A stretch of DNA of 64,000 bases from positions 1-64,000 of the forward strand of contig NZ_JAQFIN010000004.1 of assembly GCF_029504695.1 (NCBI RefSeq). Reading direction: 5' to 3'. The notes beneath the pieces were generated by a model. The model was given only the letters and a program-made list of their open reading frames with translations, was not told the origin of the DNA and ran no database searches. Shown here piece by piece: positions 54,248 through 63,570 of this stretch. Numbering within the stretch: position 1 is the first letter of the stretch; each line of letters starts with the position of its first letter. Both the position numbers and the translations under genes were made by a program. Source of the DNA: Parabacteroides sp. PF5-6. GTDB lineage: Bacteria > Bacteroidota > Bacteroidia > Bacteroidales > Tannerellaceae.

Positions 54248-55159
54248 ATGCGAAAGATAAACCGTTGTATTATTGGAGGATTACTCCTATCTATTATTTG
54301 TATGGCTTCGTGTTCGAAGAAAACGCCTTTACAGGATGAGCCGGAGGAAACGAAAGGTTTGCTCTATGTCCATCCGCAATGGGTTGACTTTGAATGGAAT
54401 CACACGCTCTATACCCATCTCTATACAACAAAGTCCGCTCTTCTGGATCTCGAAACCGCTTCTACCGGATATGCCATTACTGCCGAATCAGGTGTTTACT
54501 CGCTGATCAGTCACAATACAAATATTTCAGGCGTTCAATTTACGGATCTGGATAACTTCTACCAGGCCAAAGCAACCGCTATCCGGATCGATCAGACCCG
54601 GACAGACGACAAAGCGCTTTATCCTTCGGGCAATGCCTATCGCCTGGCGGTGGAAGAGGTTACCGTCAAGGCCGGTGAAGAAAATCATATCTATCCGCAT
54701 GTTTATCCATTGACACGAACGTTTGTCATCCGCTTTGTCGTGACCAATGGCGATACATTCAATCGGATAAAAGGTGCGCTCGAAGGAGTCTATTTCGCCG
54801 TTTATCTGGCTACCGGTCTGCCGGTGGGTGAGGAGACCGACTGGCATATCCCTTTCGAGACAGCAATCAACGATGACAATACGGCAACTGCCACGATCCA
54901 TCTCTTGGGTCTGTACGATCCGGCGAACGGCTTGAACTACGAAAACATCCTGCCGGTCGTGCTCGAAGACGATGATGGCGATACCTATCCGACGGAGATC
55001 GACCTGAGCGAGGTATTGACCGATATACTCGACGATAACGGTGGGCAGATCCCTATCGATATACCGGTGGAGATCGAGGTGGCGTTGGAGCAGATCAACG
55101 GTAGCCTGGTGGCTGTTGTCAAACCCTGGGATGAAGGCAAAGGAGGAGGAGAGGTTTGA
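54248..55159 (+). CDS. DUF5119-like lipoprotein, first gene of the 3' cluster
   Basis: This 303-residue lipoprotein has lipobox MASC. It has a short N-domain (GLLYVHPQWVDFEWN), a middle with VEEVTVKAGEENHIYPHVYPLTRTFVIRFVV, and an acidic end with WDEGKGGGEV. This pattern suits the DUF5119 family, which heads fimbrillin clusters in Bacteroidales. The upstream region (54037-54247) shows no TTTYACC repeats and no convincing TAnnTTTG box, so it is probably outside the shared regulon. ATG at 54248 is preferred over a TTG at 54245. Confidence 0.75.
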   Translation: MRKINRCIIGGLLLSIICMASCSKKTPLQDEPEETKGLLYVHPQWVDFEWNHTLYTHLYTTKSALLDLETASTGYAITAESGVYSLISHNTNISGVQFTDLDNFYQAKATAIRIDQTRTDDKALYPSGNAYRLAVEEVTVKAGEENHIYPHVYPLTRTFVIRFVVTNGDTFNRIKGALEGVYFAVYLATGLPVGEETDWHIPFETAINDDNTATATIHLLGLYDPANGLNYENILPVVLEDDDGDTYPTEIDLSEVLTDILDDNGGQIPIDIPVEIEVALEQINGSLVAVVKPWDEGKGGGEV

Positions 55160-55161
55160 CG

Positions 55162-56187
55162 ATGAAAAATATACGAACGATACTCTACGTTTGCTGCCTG
55201 TGCACCTTGCTTGCCTGCTCGAAAGAAGAGCCGGCAACTGCGCCGGACTCTCCGGCGGAGATCACATTGGGGGTACGGGCAGATCAAACGCGGGCGGCGG
55301 TCAGCAACCTGGCCGACCTGGCGCGGATCGGCGACCGGATCGGGATCTATGGCATTACCGACTGGGCGAAGCCGGCGGTGATGCGCAATGTGCAGACCAC
55401 TGCCGTCAGTAAACAGACAGGCGCGCTCCATTGGGAAGATACCTATTATTATCCTTACCACCAGGACGTACGTTTCTACTCCTATTATCCGTATGCCCCT
55501 TCCGGCACGACGGGCGATCATTATATGGAAGAACCGGCCGGTATTGCGCCGATCCTGCATTTCACCCTGACGGGCGAAGAAGACCTGATGTATGCCGATC
55601 CGGTCACCGGCTCGGGCGATACCCCTCCGGCAGCCTTGGTGTATAATCACTTATTGACCCAGTTCCATTTCGTTTTGATCGATGAAGGAGATTTCCGCGA
55701 AGCAACAATCGAACGGATCACCTTTACGCGCGCCAATACCTCGTCCACCCTGCATCTCGCAGATGGCACATTGGGGGATTGGTCGAACCCGCAAGATATG
55801 CTTTTCCCCACTTCCTATCCGGTGCAGATCACCGGAACAGCCGAACAGCCGCAAGCAATCTCCGGTAGCCTGATGTTGCAACCCGGCCTGAAGCAATGCC
55901 GGTTGGAGGTTGTGGTGTCCGGCAAAGGCACCTTCTCCGATATCACGATCACGCCCTGGAATGAACCGGCGTTTGTCGCCGGACGCTCGTACGAGATCAC
56001 GTTGAAGTTCAATAAAAGAGACGATGGCGGTAAGCCCGGTGATGGCGATGGTGATGGCGATGGAGGTGACGATGGAGATGGAGGTGACGATGGCGATGGC
56101 GGTGAGATCGGCGTAGAGATAAAAGCCAGCGCCTGGGTAACGCCCTGGAAAGAAGGCGGGAACGGCTCGGGACAGATCGGAGAATAA
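55162..56187 (+). CDS. Mfa_like_1-type fimbrillin lipoprotein with Asp-Gly repeat
   Basis: This ~341-residue lipoprotein has lipobox LLAC. It has ITLGVRADQTRAAVSN, RIGIYGITDW and the VYNHLLTQFHFVL block of Mfa_like_1 proteins, and ends in WVTPWKEGGNGSGQIGE. Before this end lies a run of Gly-Asp repeats (about residues 294-316) encoded by repetitive DNA at about 56038-56105. This could be a flexible or calcium-binding linker. It begins 2 bp after the preceding gene. Confidence 0.8.
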   Translation: MKNIRTILYVCCLCTLLACSKEEPATAPDSPAEITLGVRADQTRAAVSNLADLARIGDRIGIYGITDWAKPAVMRNVQTTAVSKQTGALHWEDTYYYPYHQDVRFYSYYPYAPSGTTGDHYMEEPAGIAPILHFTLTGEEDLMYADPVTGSGDTPPAALVYNHLLTQFHFVLIDEGDFREATIERITFTRANTSSTLHLADGTLGDWSNPQDMLFPTSYPVQITGTAEQPQAISGSLMLQPGLKQCRLEVVVSGKGTFSDITITPWNEPAFVAGRSYEITLKFNKRDDGGKPGDGDGDGDGGDDGDGGDDGDGGEIGVEIKASAWVTPWKEGGNGSGQIGE

Positions 56188-56242
56188 AGAGTAAAAACCA
56201 GTATATAGAGAATAAAAAAGTAAAAACAAGTAATAATTAAAA

Positions 56243-57274
56243 ATGGAAAAGATCATGAAAAAGAGTTATGTATGGCTGATCGCTATTCTGGGAATGGCAA
56301 CAGCATGGACCGGTTGCTCGAAAGACAACGGCAACGGCATCGACACCCCCACCCCGCAAGAGGAACAAGTGGAGATTATGGCAAAATCCAAGGCATTGAC
56401 CTTGAATGTAACAACAAAGGCTCCGTTTGAAGGCACGATAGGTGAGGACAGTGAACTGACCGCACGCGTATTGGTATCCACGACGGAAGGTGATTATTCA
56501 GATACTCATACGGACGGGACGATGATTTTTGCTGACAATGGAGAAACTGCTGTTGGTTTTGAGACCGGTTTTGATGGGAATAAGTTTTTCCCGGGCAATG
56601 ATGATATCTATCTGGTTGGATTATATCCGGTAACCACTGCCACAATAGCAGATGGAGCTGTTGCTTATACCATTGATGGGAAGAGTGATATAATGTTTGC
56701 CGGAGAAGAAGAAACAAGCAAAAATGCGGAAACTGCTCCTACGTTAGCCTTTACCCATCTTCTGACCAAGCTGAATATATTTGCAGTTACTGCGGATGAT
56801 GCTACAGCTGAAGCTTGGGGAGATATTATTGAACTGACTATAACCGAAAGAAATGTAGCAGCGATTACTCTTGCTGATGGCACAGTTGATTTTGGAGAAG
56901 ATACCGGTTCAATTTCATTTTATGATATAACGGGTGATGAAGCTGTATCTGATGAAAACGCTTTGTCTATTACTGTAGTTCCTGAAGAACAGGAAGAGGG
57001 GAACGAAGTAGAAGCAGAAGTAATTGCTTATTCTTTGGTAACGCCAATTGAATTAGCACAAGAAGAGACTTATACGCTTTTATTAAAAACAGCAACAAGT
57101 GGAGAAGAAGCAATCAGCGTTCCAATAACAATTACTCCTTCCGATGAGGATATAGATTCGACCGCCGGTTATTATTTTGATATCACATTGACTTTCAAGG
57201 GTACGGAAATCACAGCTACGGCAACCGTTACCGATTGGGTTGCAGGCGGAACCGGTGCCGGTACAATCGAATAA
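56243..57274 (+). CDS. Mfa_like_1-type fimbrillin lipoprotein, tandem paralogue 1
   Basis: This 343-residue lipoprotein has lipobox WTGC. Key blocks are KSKALTLNVTTKAPFEG, ARVLVSTTEGDYSDTHTDGTM, YLVGLYPVTT, IMFAGEEETSKN, LAFTHLLTKLNIF and the end ATATVTDWVAGGTGAGTIE. The next two genes share each block, so the three arose by tandem duplication. A second ATG at 56255 (MKKSY) is possible. Confidence 0.83.
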   Translation: MEKIMKKSYVWLIAILGMATAWTGCSKDNGNGIDTPTPQEEQVEIMAKSKALTLNVTTKAPFEGTIGEDSELTARVLVSTTEGDYSDTHTDGTMIFADNGETAVGFETGFDGNKFFPGNDDIYLVGLYPVTTATIADGAVAYTIDGKSDIMFAGEEETSKNAETAPTLAFTHLLTKLNIFAVTADDATAEAWGDIIELTITERNVAAITLADGTVDFGEDTGSISFYDITGDEAVSDENALSITVVPEEQEEGNEVEAEVIAYSLVTPIELAQEETYTLLLKTATSGEEAISVPITITPSDEDIDSTAGYYFDITLTFKGTEITATATVTDWVAGGTGAGTIE

Positions 57275-57302
57275 TACCTCATACATCTAAATACATACAA
57301 AA

Positions 57303-58463
57303 ATGAAAAAGTTTTTATTATTTGCTTTCTCCGTTTGCCTATTGAGTGCTTGCAGCTCAGGCTCGGAAGATATTGGGAGTGATATTCCCAAAGAAGATCC
57401 GCCGGTAGCAATTACCCTGAGTGCGAAAAGCCTGACAATTGATGTGAAGACAAAAGCGCCGTATACGGAAACGACGCCGACTGAAGCTGCGCCATTGAAG
57501 GCATGGGTGATTTCCAGTTTGGCTTCCGGTGATTATTTAGGGCGTCATTCTATCGGAACGATGACGTTTGAGGGGGTAACCGCCACGAAAGAAACAGGTG
57601 AAACGCCTTATGACAGTGGTGCGGAGAATCCTTATTATCCGGCTGATGAAACTATACCGCTTTATTTTATCGGATTGTATCCGACTGCGGCTACGGAAGG
57701 CGATCCGGATTGGACGTTTTCTGCAGAGAAGAGCGAAGCTTCTTTTACTTTCGACGGTAAAGCAGATGTGATGCATGCCGGCGAGGTATCGAAGAGCAAA
57801 GGGGAGTATCTTGCTGAGGATGGTAAAGCTCCGGCTCTTGCTTTTGCACACCAACTGACGCTCTTGCACGTGTATCTAAAAGCGGAGAACGAAAACGCAC
57901 AAGCCGCTTGGGGAGAAATAACAGGAATAGAGCTGGTGAAAGCAGGAGATGCTGCGGCAAGTAATACGATTACTATAAGTACGGGAACTGTGGAAGTCGA
58001 GGGTGGTGAGGAAGGCGAAGAAACCTATGCCGCCGAGATCACGTTCTCAAGCGTTCCGGCAAAAGACACACCGATCCCATTTTATATTGCGGAAGAAGAA
58101 ACAGAAGTGGATGAATCGATTTCGGTAATTTATAGCGATGGAGTATTTCCTAAGGTGAACGCTGAAACAGGAGCCGCGTATACATTAAGCTATGAGGCCA
58201 CTCCACTTGCAGCGTATGCCATGGTGGAAGCAATCACTGCTGACGGCACACTCGACTATACGTTGAAAATCAAGTCTAAGAAGTATGAGGCCGGACGTGA
58301 AGTAGGGATAAGCTTAAAAAGGTTGGACAGTGACACCTTCACAGGAAGCACCCAAGGCAAATCCTTCAATATCACGTTGACCTTTGGTACAACAGAGATT
58401 AAAGCCACCGCTACGGTTACTGGTTGGGAAGAATCCGGCAGCGCCGAGGAAACTGTAAAGTAA
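57303..58463 (+). CDS. Mfa_like_1-type fimbrillin lipoprotein, tandem paralogue 2
   Basis: This 386-residue lipoprotein has lipobox LSAC. It repeats the scheme of its upstream neighbour: LTIDVKTKAPYTETTP, AWVISSLASGDYLGRHSIGTM, YFIGLYPTAA, VMHAGEVSKSK, LAFAHQLTLLHVYL and the end ATATVTGWEESGSAEETVK. It is 28 bp from its upstream neighbour and probably co-transcribed. Confidence 0.83.
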   Translation: MKKFLLFAFSVCLLSACSSGSEDIGSDIPKEDPPVAITLSAKSLTIDVKTKAPYTETTPTEAAPLKAWVISSLASGDYLGRHSIGTMTFEGVTATKETGETPYDSGAENPYYPADETIPLYFIGLYPTAATEGDPDWTFSAEKSEASFTFDGKADVMHAGEVSKSKGEYLAEDGKAPALAFAHQLTLLHVYLKAENENAQAAWGEITGIELVKAGDAAASNTITISTGTVEVEGGEEGEETYAAEITFSSVPAKDTPIPFYIAEEETEVDESISVIYSDGVFPKVNAETGAAYTLSYEATPLAAYAMVEAITADGTLDYTLKIKSKKYEAGREVGISLKRLDSDTFTGSTQGKSFNITLTFGTTEIKATATVTGWEESGSAEETVK

Positions 58464-58480
58464 AAACATACATATAAGAA

Positions 58481-60067
58481 GTGAATAAACCTCTCGTCAT
58501 AGTATCCCTTTGTCTGACAGCCCTTCTGGTTTTGTTCGCCTGTTCGGCGGATGAGAACGGAGGGGGTGTTGGTCTCGATGGCAACGGTAGGCTGATCCGG
58601 GCAAGTGCCCAGGCGGTATCCTTGCATTCGGTGGCGACAAAGGCACCCTATGACGAGACTACTCCAAGTGAAGACCATCCGCTAAAAGCCCGGGTGCTTG
58701 CTTCGACTACCTCCGGTTCGTATAGTTCCTGGCATGCCAATGGCACGATGACGTTCACGGGAGAAGAGTTAACCCCTTATGATACGGAAGACTTTGATGG
58801 CAAGAATTATTATGAACTGACCGGGGATCATTATTTCTGTGGCTTATATCCGGATACCACCTGGAGCAGTCCGACAACTACCGCTTCTTTTACCTTCACC
58901 GGCAAAGAAGATGTGATGTTTGCCCCGCAGGTCACCTCGGATATCACGCAGGCGGCAAGTAAGCCGGTATTCCAGTTTGAGCATCTCCTGACCCGCCTGA
59001 ATATCACCCTTGTAGGGGAAGACGGTGGCATCCCTAACGCCTGGGGCGAGATTACGGCATTGGCCTTAACCAGTGTGCCCAATACGGTGACGGTCACCTT
59101 GGGAGGAACGGATCTCGAAAAAGCCGCTCCCTCTTATACCGGCAACGCAACAATAAACGCACATCTATATTCAGAAGATGATACACCGGTCTCCACCGAG
59201 ACTCCGGTTACCATACTCTCCTTAGCCACTCTCGATGAGGATGAAACCCCTCAGCCCCAGGCTTATATCCTTGCGGCGCCGGTGACGGCTATCAGCGGCA
59301 GTGCTGCCTACACCTTGTCGATAACGACCGCCAACGGGAGCGTCAGGACAGTCCCGTTGAAGCTGGAAAAGACCGAGGGCGGAGCGTTTACCGGCAATAC
59401 CCGCGGTTGTTCATTCAATATCATCCTAAACTTCCAGGGGGATGAGATCTCTGTGGAATTTGCTAACGAGGATAATATTAAACTTAGCGGATGGGCTGCA
59501 AGCCTGGTATTGCAAACGATTATGCTCACCTGGGATAGAACGCGCGACGCGAAGAATATGCTATTTGCGCTTAACGCACTCAATACAATCAATGCGAATA
59601 GTATTTCGCATACCTACTCTTATTTTGGCTTGTATGGTGTGAACGATGTCGATCACGATATGGAGTTTGATGTGAATGTTCTTGCGTCTTGGCTTTCCAG
59701 TTTCAAGTCGGGGCAGCACGTGATGTTCGACCTGAAGAAGCTGGTGCGTAATTGGGGTACGAATCCCGGCTCCCTTGAAGACGATCCCAGTGATGACAAA
59801 CCCTGGGAGGTCGTTCTGAAGAATTATGACACGAATTGGGAACTCGCGCCCGCCAAGCAGACAATCAAGATAGCGGATTATCCGACGGTCGACTGGACAA
59901 AGTGGGCGGAAGATACGGATCAGGAGATCGTTGACGGGATCACAGCTGCCACGCTACCCGCCACCAATGGCTTTCCGAAAGCGGGAGGTGCCGAAGGAGA
60001 TACTGTCCAGATCCAACCTTCGCCTATTCTGACCGATAAAGGCACGATTATAATAAAAAGGAAATGA
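58481..60067 (+). CDS. Mfa_like_1-type fimbrillin lipoprotein with a C-terminal extension, tandem paralogue 3
   Basis: This 528-residue lipoprotein starts at a GTG and has lipobox LFAC. Residues ~1-325 follow its two upstream paralogues (SLHSVATKAPYDETTP, ARVLASTTSGSYSSWHANGTM, VMFAPQV, FEHLLTRLNITLV). The C-terminal ~190 residues differ: an unusual segment with FALNALNTINANSIS, WLSSFKSGQHVMFDLKKL and DYPTVDWTKWAED that is not fimbrillin-like. This may be an added functional domain. It overlaps the next gene by 4 bp. Confidence 0.8.
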   Translation: MNKPLVIVSLCLTALLVLFACSADENGGGVGLDGNGRLIRASAQAVSLHSVATKAPYDETTPSEDHPLKARVLASTTSGSYSSWHANGTMTFTGEELTPYDTEDFDGKNYYELTGDHYFCGLYPDTTWSSPTTTASFTFTGKEDVMFAPQVTSDITQAASKPVFQFEHLLTRLNITLVGEDGGIPNAWGEITALALTSVPNTVTVTLGGTDLEKAAPSYTGNATINAHLYSEDDTPVSTETPVTILSLATLDEDETPQPQAYILAAPVTAISGSAAYTLSITTANGSVRTVPLKLEKTEGGAFTGNTRGCSFNIILNFQGDEISVEFANEDNIKLSGWAASLVLQTIMLTWDRTRDAKNMLFALNALNTINANSISHTYSYFGLYGVNDVDHDMEFDVNVLASWLSSFKSGQHVMFDLKKLVRNWGTNPGSLEDDPSDDKPWEVVLKNYDTNWELAPAKQTIKIADYPTVDWTKWAEDTDQEIVDGITAATLPATNGFPKAGGAEGDTVQIQPSPILTDKGTIIIKRK

Positions 60068-61176
60068 TGATAAACCGAACGACATATCTCGCACTTCTGC
60101 TGTTGGCCGCCGCTTTATGGAGTTGCAGCCAAGAGCCGGTGGAAGAGCCTGTGCCACCTCGGGTCGAAGCACATCCGGTAGGGTTTCTGGTGGACGGAAA
60201 TCTGAGCAAAGGGGTGGTAACGACGCATAAAGATTCGATCTATTCGCTCGGTCTTATCGGTTACTCCACCGAAGATTCTTTTGATATAAAGGCGAAAACA
60301 TCTGATCCCAACTTATTCGATAATGTGACTGCCTACAGAGAAGAGATCGGAGGCGTATCCTGGATCTACGACCAGCCCGTCTATTGGCCATCCAATTCGG
60401 CTCTGAAGAATACCTTCTTTGCTTATTCGCCTTATCAGGATGAATTCCCTGACGAGTCGATAACGATTGTAACGGATAAAGGCTCTCCACGGATCATCTA
60501 CAGCGTACCGGAGGCAATGAGCGAGCATACCGATCTGCTCTATTCGGTATATAATACGGATGTAGCCAATATCAATTACACCGAACAGAACAGGGGTACG
60601 GTTAAGCTTAATATGAAACACGCGCTGCTCTGGCTTCGCTTTATGATCGCGGCGGAGAAACAATCCGGACATGCGGATGAGGCTTATACCGTTACCGAAT
60701 TCAATATGACAGCAGGGCGCATCATCAATACCGGCCTGTTTGATATGGCTACCGCCACCTGGTACAGTATCCCTGAACTGCCCAACGGAGAATATGAGTC
60801 CGTAAACTATGATTTTGATAACCTTGAGGATGAGCCTCTAGTGGTGAAGGCCGATTCAATGTACCCTATGGGTGGCGTTTCCTACGATCATTGCCTGATG
60901 ATCATCCCACAGAGTATTGTGTTGAGTGAGAATGAAACCGCTGTGAACGTAGCCTTTACCTATGATACCGGTTTAGAAGATGATCCGGAAAAAGATATCG
61001 AACGGTACATCACGATGCCTTTCCCCGACGTCAAACTGAATAAGCCAGGTTATGTGATGACATTTATTGTGAAGTTATCCACTGAGGGAGCACGTATCAC
61101 CTTCCATAGCAGCAACCCGATAGCGGAATGGCTGGAAGAAGAGGATGATCCCCTGCGGGAGATAGAAACGTATTAA
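60064..61176 (+). CDS. Mfa_like_1-type fimbrillin lipoprotein
   Basis: This 370-residue lipoprotein has lipobox LWSC. It has VGFLVDGNLSKGVVTTHKD, FFAYSPYQDEF, LKHALLWLRFMI-like (MKHALLWLRFMIAAEK) and EFNMTAGRIINTGLFDMATATW, a common Mfa_like_1 pattern. The start overlaps the previous stop (ATGATGA), so translation is likely coupled. The C-terminus is acidic (WLEEEDDPLREIETY). Confidence 0.8.
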   Translation: MMINRTTYLALLLLAAALWSCSQEPVEEPVPPRVEAHPVGFLVDGNLSKGVVTTHKDSIYSLGLIGYSTEDSFDIKAKTSDPNLFDNVTAYREEIGGVSWIYDQPVYWPSNSALKNTFFAYSPYQDEFPDESITIVTDKGSPRIIYSVPEAMSEHTDLLYSVYNTDVANINYTEQNRGTVKLNMKHALLWLRFMIAAEKQSGHADEAYTVTEFNMTAGRIINTGLFDMATATWYSIPELPNGEYESVNYDFDNLEDEPLVVKADSMYPMGGVSYDHCLMIIPQSIVLSENETAVNVAFTYDTGLEDDPEKDIERYITMPFPDVKLNKPGYVMTFIVKLSTEGARITFHSSNPIAEWLEEEDDPLREIETY

Positions 61177-61185
61177 TTGGTTGAG

Positions 61186-62397
61186 ATGAAACAAACGCTA
61201 TATATACTAATCGCTTTATGTGGTGTCGCATTATTTGGGGGATGCACTGGGGAAGAACACTCCCCCCTGCCGGAAGAGCAGCCCGAAAGGGCACGGCTCA
61301 GGCTGAGCGGTTCGTTGCAAGCGCAGAGTTTCACCACCCGAAGCCCTATCGTGCCCGACCCGGGCGGGATGATCCACCCCATCGCAGGTGCAGGAGAGCA
61401 AGGCACAAAAAGCCTACCGCCTTATCAGTTGGAGATCGGTATCATAACGACAGAGCTTTTCTCTCTAACAGGCATCAAAGACTGGGATAACGAGACCACT
61501 TACCTTGACCGCGGATTCTTCGGCGGCCAGTATCCGGGCGACAAACCTGAAAATTACGAAGGTGAAGCCGATGAACCCGAAGACCCCGAAAACGAACTCG
61601 GGAAATACGCCAGTACCGTTTGGACGGGCAATATCGAATATACCAACCGCATGGGAACTGCCATTCAGCAGGTGTTCTACGACGAGATGGTGGGCGGGGT
61701 TACCTATTTTCTGGTGGCGTTCTATCCCTATCATGCAGTCTATGATATTGCTAAGGTCGAGGAGGAAGAGAATGAAACGATGATCTGGGACGATGAAGGC
61801 GCCTCGGTTGTCTTCCAGGTCGACGGAAGCCAGGATATTATGGCTTCAACGATGGGATTTGCTAATATTGAAGCCCCATTCGATACGTCACTGTACTTCT
61901 CACACAAACTCACCGCCTTGCGCTGCCATTTCGTGGCTGAAAGCGAACTGGCGGAGATGCGTTATGGCAATATCCTCTCTGTGGAACTGATGAATCAGCC
62001 TGAATTCATAGGGTTGAATATCGGTAAGCAGGCTGAGGCTGAGGAGTGGGATGATGAACTTTTCGACGCGGCGGAGGATACCCAAACCGACTATTCGGCG
62101 GTGCGCTCCTCGAATGACGCATTGCCTTTGCCCTATCCTACGGAGGAGGATACACCTGCCACACCTATCGAATTTGGTTATATGCTTGCCATGCCTGCGC
62201 AAAGCTATACGTTCCGGATCATTACGGAGGTAAGAGATGAGGATAATCCATTATACGCCACCTATACCTTCCCTACTGATGATCTCCCATTGGCGGGGAC
62301 CATCTACAAGCTAACCTTTACGATGGTCGAGACAGCGGATATCGTATTGGAAGTCGCCGCGGCGGAGGAATGGACGTTTGATCAAACCTTTGATTAA
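61186..62397 (+). CDS. Fimbrillin-family lipoprotein
   Basis: This ~403-residue lipoprotein has lipobox FGGC. Features include RLRLSGSLQAQSFTTRSP, a long acidic middle, VTYFLVAFYPYHAVYD, DIMASTMGFAN and LYFSHKLTALRCHFVAES, which correspond to the Mfa_like_1 blocks. ATG at 61186 is preferred over a TTG at 61177. It begins 9 bp after the previous stop. Confidence 0.78.
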   Translation: MKQTLYILIALCGVALFGGCTGEEHSPLPEEQPERARLRLSGSLQAQSFTTRSPIVPDPGGMIHPIAGAGEQGTKSLPPYQLEIGIITTELFSLTGIKDWDNETTYLDRGFFGGQYPGDKPENYEGEADEPEDPENELGKYASTVWTGNIEYTNRMGTAIQQVFYDEMVGGVTYFLVAFYPYHAVYDIAKVEEEENETMIWDDEGASVVFQVDGSQDIMASTMGFANIEAPFDTSLYFSHKLTALRCHFVAESELAEMRYGNILSVELMNQPEFIGLNIGKQAEAEEWDDELFDAAEDTQTDYSAVRSSNDALPLPYPTEEDTPATPIEFGYMLAMPAQSYTFRIITEVRDEDNPLYATYTFPTDDLPLAGTIYKLTFTMVETADIVLEVAAAEEWTFDQTFD

Positions 62398-62409
62398 TAG
62401 AGTAAAGAG

Positions 62410-63558
62410 ATGAAGAAAGAAACGATACGATATATAATCTATGCCCTGTTATTGGTGATCGCGTTCGCCGGATGCAATGAAGCGGAAGTGCCCGTTCCGG
62501 AAGACGATGAATGGGTCGCTATCGAATTGGTGGGCTTGGATAGCGCGGTAGAGGTGACACGTGGCGAGGGCGAGATTGACAATGCGACGATTATCGTCTT
62601 TCAAGCCACAGAGGAAGATACATACGAGTTTTTATACTGCCGCACGATTAACTATGGCAACAACGAAAGAGTCTACCTGAAAAGGGGAGCAACATATAAG
62701 GTCTTTGCTATTGCGAACCTCGATGATGCCAACTGCCCCGATGACGAAGAGGTTACGGCGGATACCTACTTCGACGATGTAAAGACACTGGATGGTCTTG
62801 CCCAGAAATACTTTATCTCCGCGGTCGAGCAACCCGGCGCAGCGCCTGATAAAATGCCGATGATAAGCGGCACCACAGAAAGTCCGTTTGAAACGGTGGT
62901 CTTGCCCGAACGCCTCGCATTGGACGGAGAGGGTAAGTATCCTGTGGTTACACTCCCCTTACGCCGCTTATACACCAAGGTCGCGGTTAATATCTATAAC
63001 CATGCGAACTCCGAGGTCGATTTGGTTTCCTATTATGCGAACAATATCCCGGCAAACTCCTGGATCGTCGAACGGGCGAATGATGATCTTGATGGTGATT
63101 ACCCGCAAATATTGACGACTCCCGCTGCCGGTTATACTCGATCTTCTCTAACAGGTATTGGTACAAGCACTACCGAAGGAGCGTATAAAAAGTATAATTT
63201 CGATATCTATTGCCTGGAGAACCGCAGGGGGACTGTGTCGGGCTTGACCAGTACGAATGTGTATGACCGGAAGGCACTGGCGCCTGAATACGCGTTTGAG
63301 ATCTGTTTTCAGGGCAATGTTACAGTCAATGAAAAAGAAGAAGTACTTCAGACCTACGTCGTTGTCGGTAAGGGATACGATGAGGTTAATACGCCAATCT
63401 ATAATAATTTTGATGTCGACCGGAACTGTATTTACACGGTAAACATCTATGTAAACGGTGTTGGCAATGTGGTAGCAGACTCCCGACGGATGTATCTGAA
63501 TGTGGCGATCAACGGAGAGTTGACACCACCTGAAGATGGAGGGGATACCTGGTTTTAA
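62410..63558 (+). CDS. DUF4906/FimB-type fimbrial lipoprotein
   Basis: This 382-residue lipoprotein has lipobox FAGC. It has VAIELVGLDSAVEVTRGEGE, TIIVFQATEEDTYEF, YKVFAIANLDDANC and LPLRRLYTKVAVNIYNH, followed by a WIVERA block and a C-terminal VVADSRRMYLNVAINGEL strand. The FAIANL and RRLYTKVAV blocks resemble DUF4906 and FimB proteins more than its Mfa_like_1 neighbours. It is 12 bp from its upstream neighbour. Confidence 0.78.
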   Translation: MKKETIRYIIYALLLVIAFAGCNEAEVPVPEDDEWVAIELVGLDSAVEVTRGEGEIDNATIIVFQATEEDTYEFLYCRTINYGNNERVYLKRGATYKVFAIANLDDANCPDDEEVTADTYFDDVKTLDGLAQKYFISAVEQPGAAPDKMPMISGTTESPFETVVLPERLALDGEGKYPVVTLPLRRLYTKVAVNIYNHANSEVDLVSYYANNIPANSWIVERANDDLDGDYPQILTTPAAGYTRSSLTGIGTSTTEGAYKKYNFDIYCLENRRGTVSGLTSTNVYDRKALAPEYAFEICFQGNVTVNEKEEVLQTYVVVGKGYDEVNTPIYNNFDVDRNCIYTVNIYVNGVGNVVADSRRMYLNVAINGELTPPEDGGDTWF

Positions 63559-63570
63559 TATAATCAAGAG

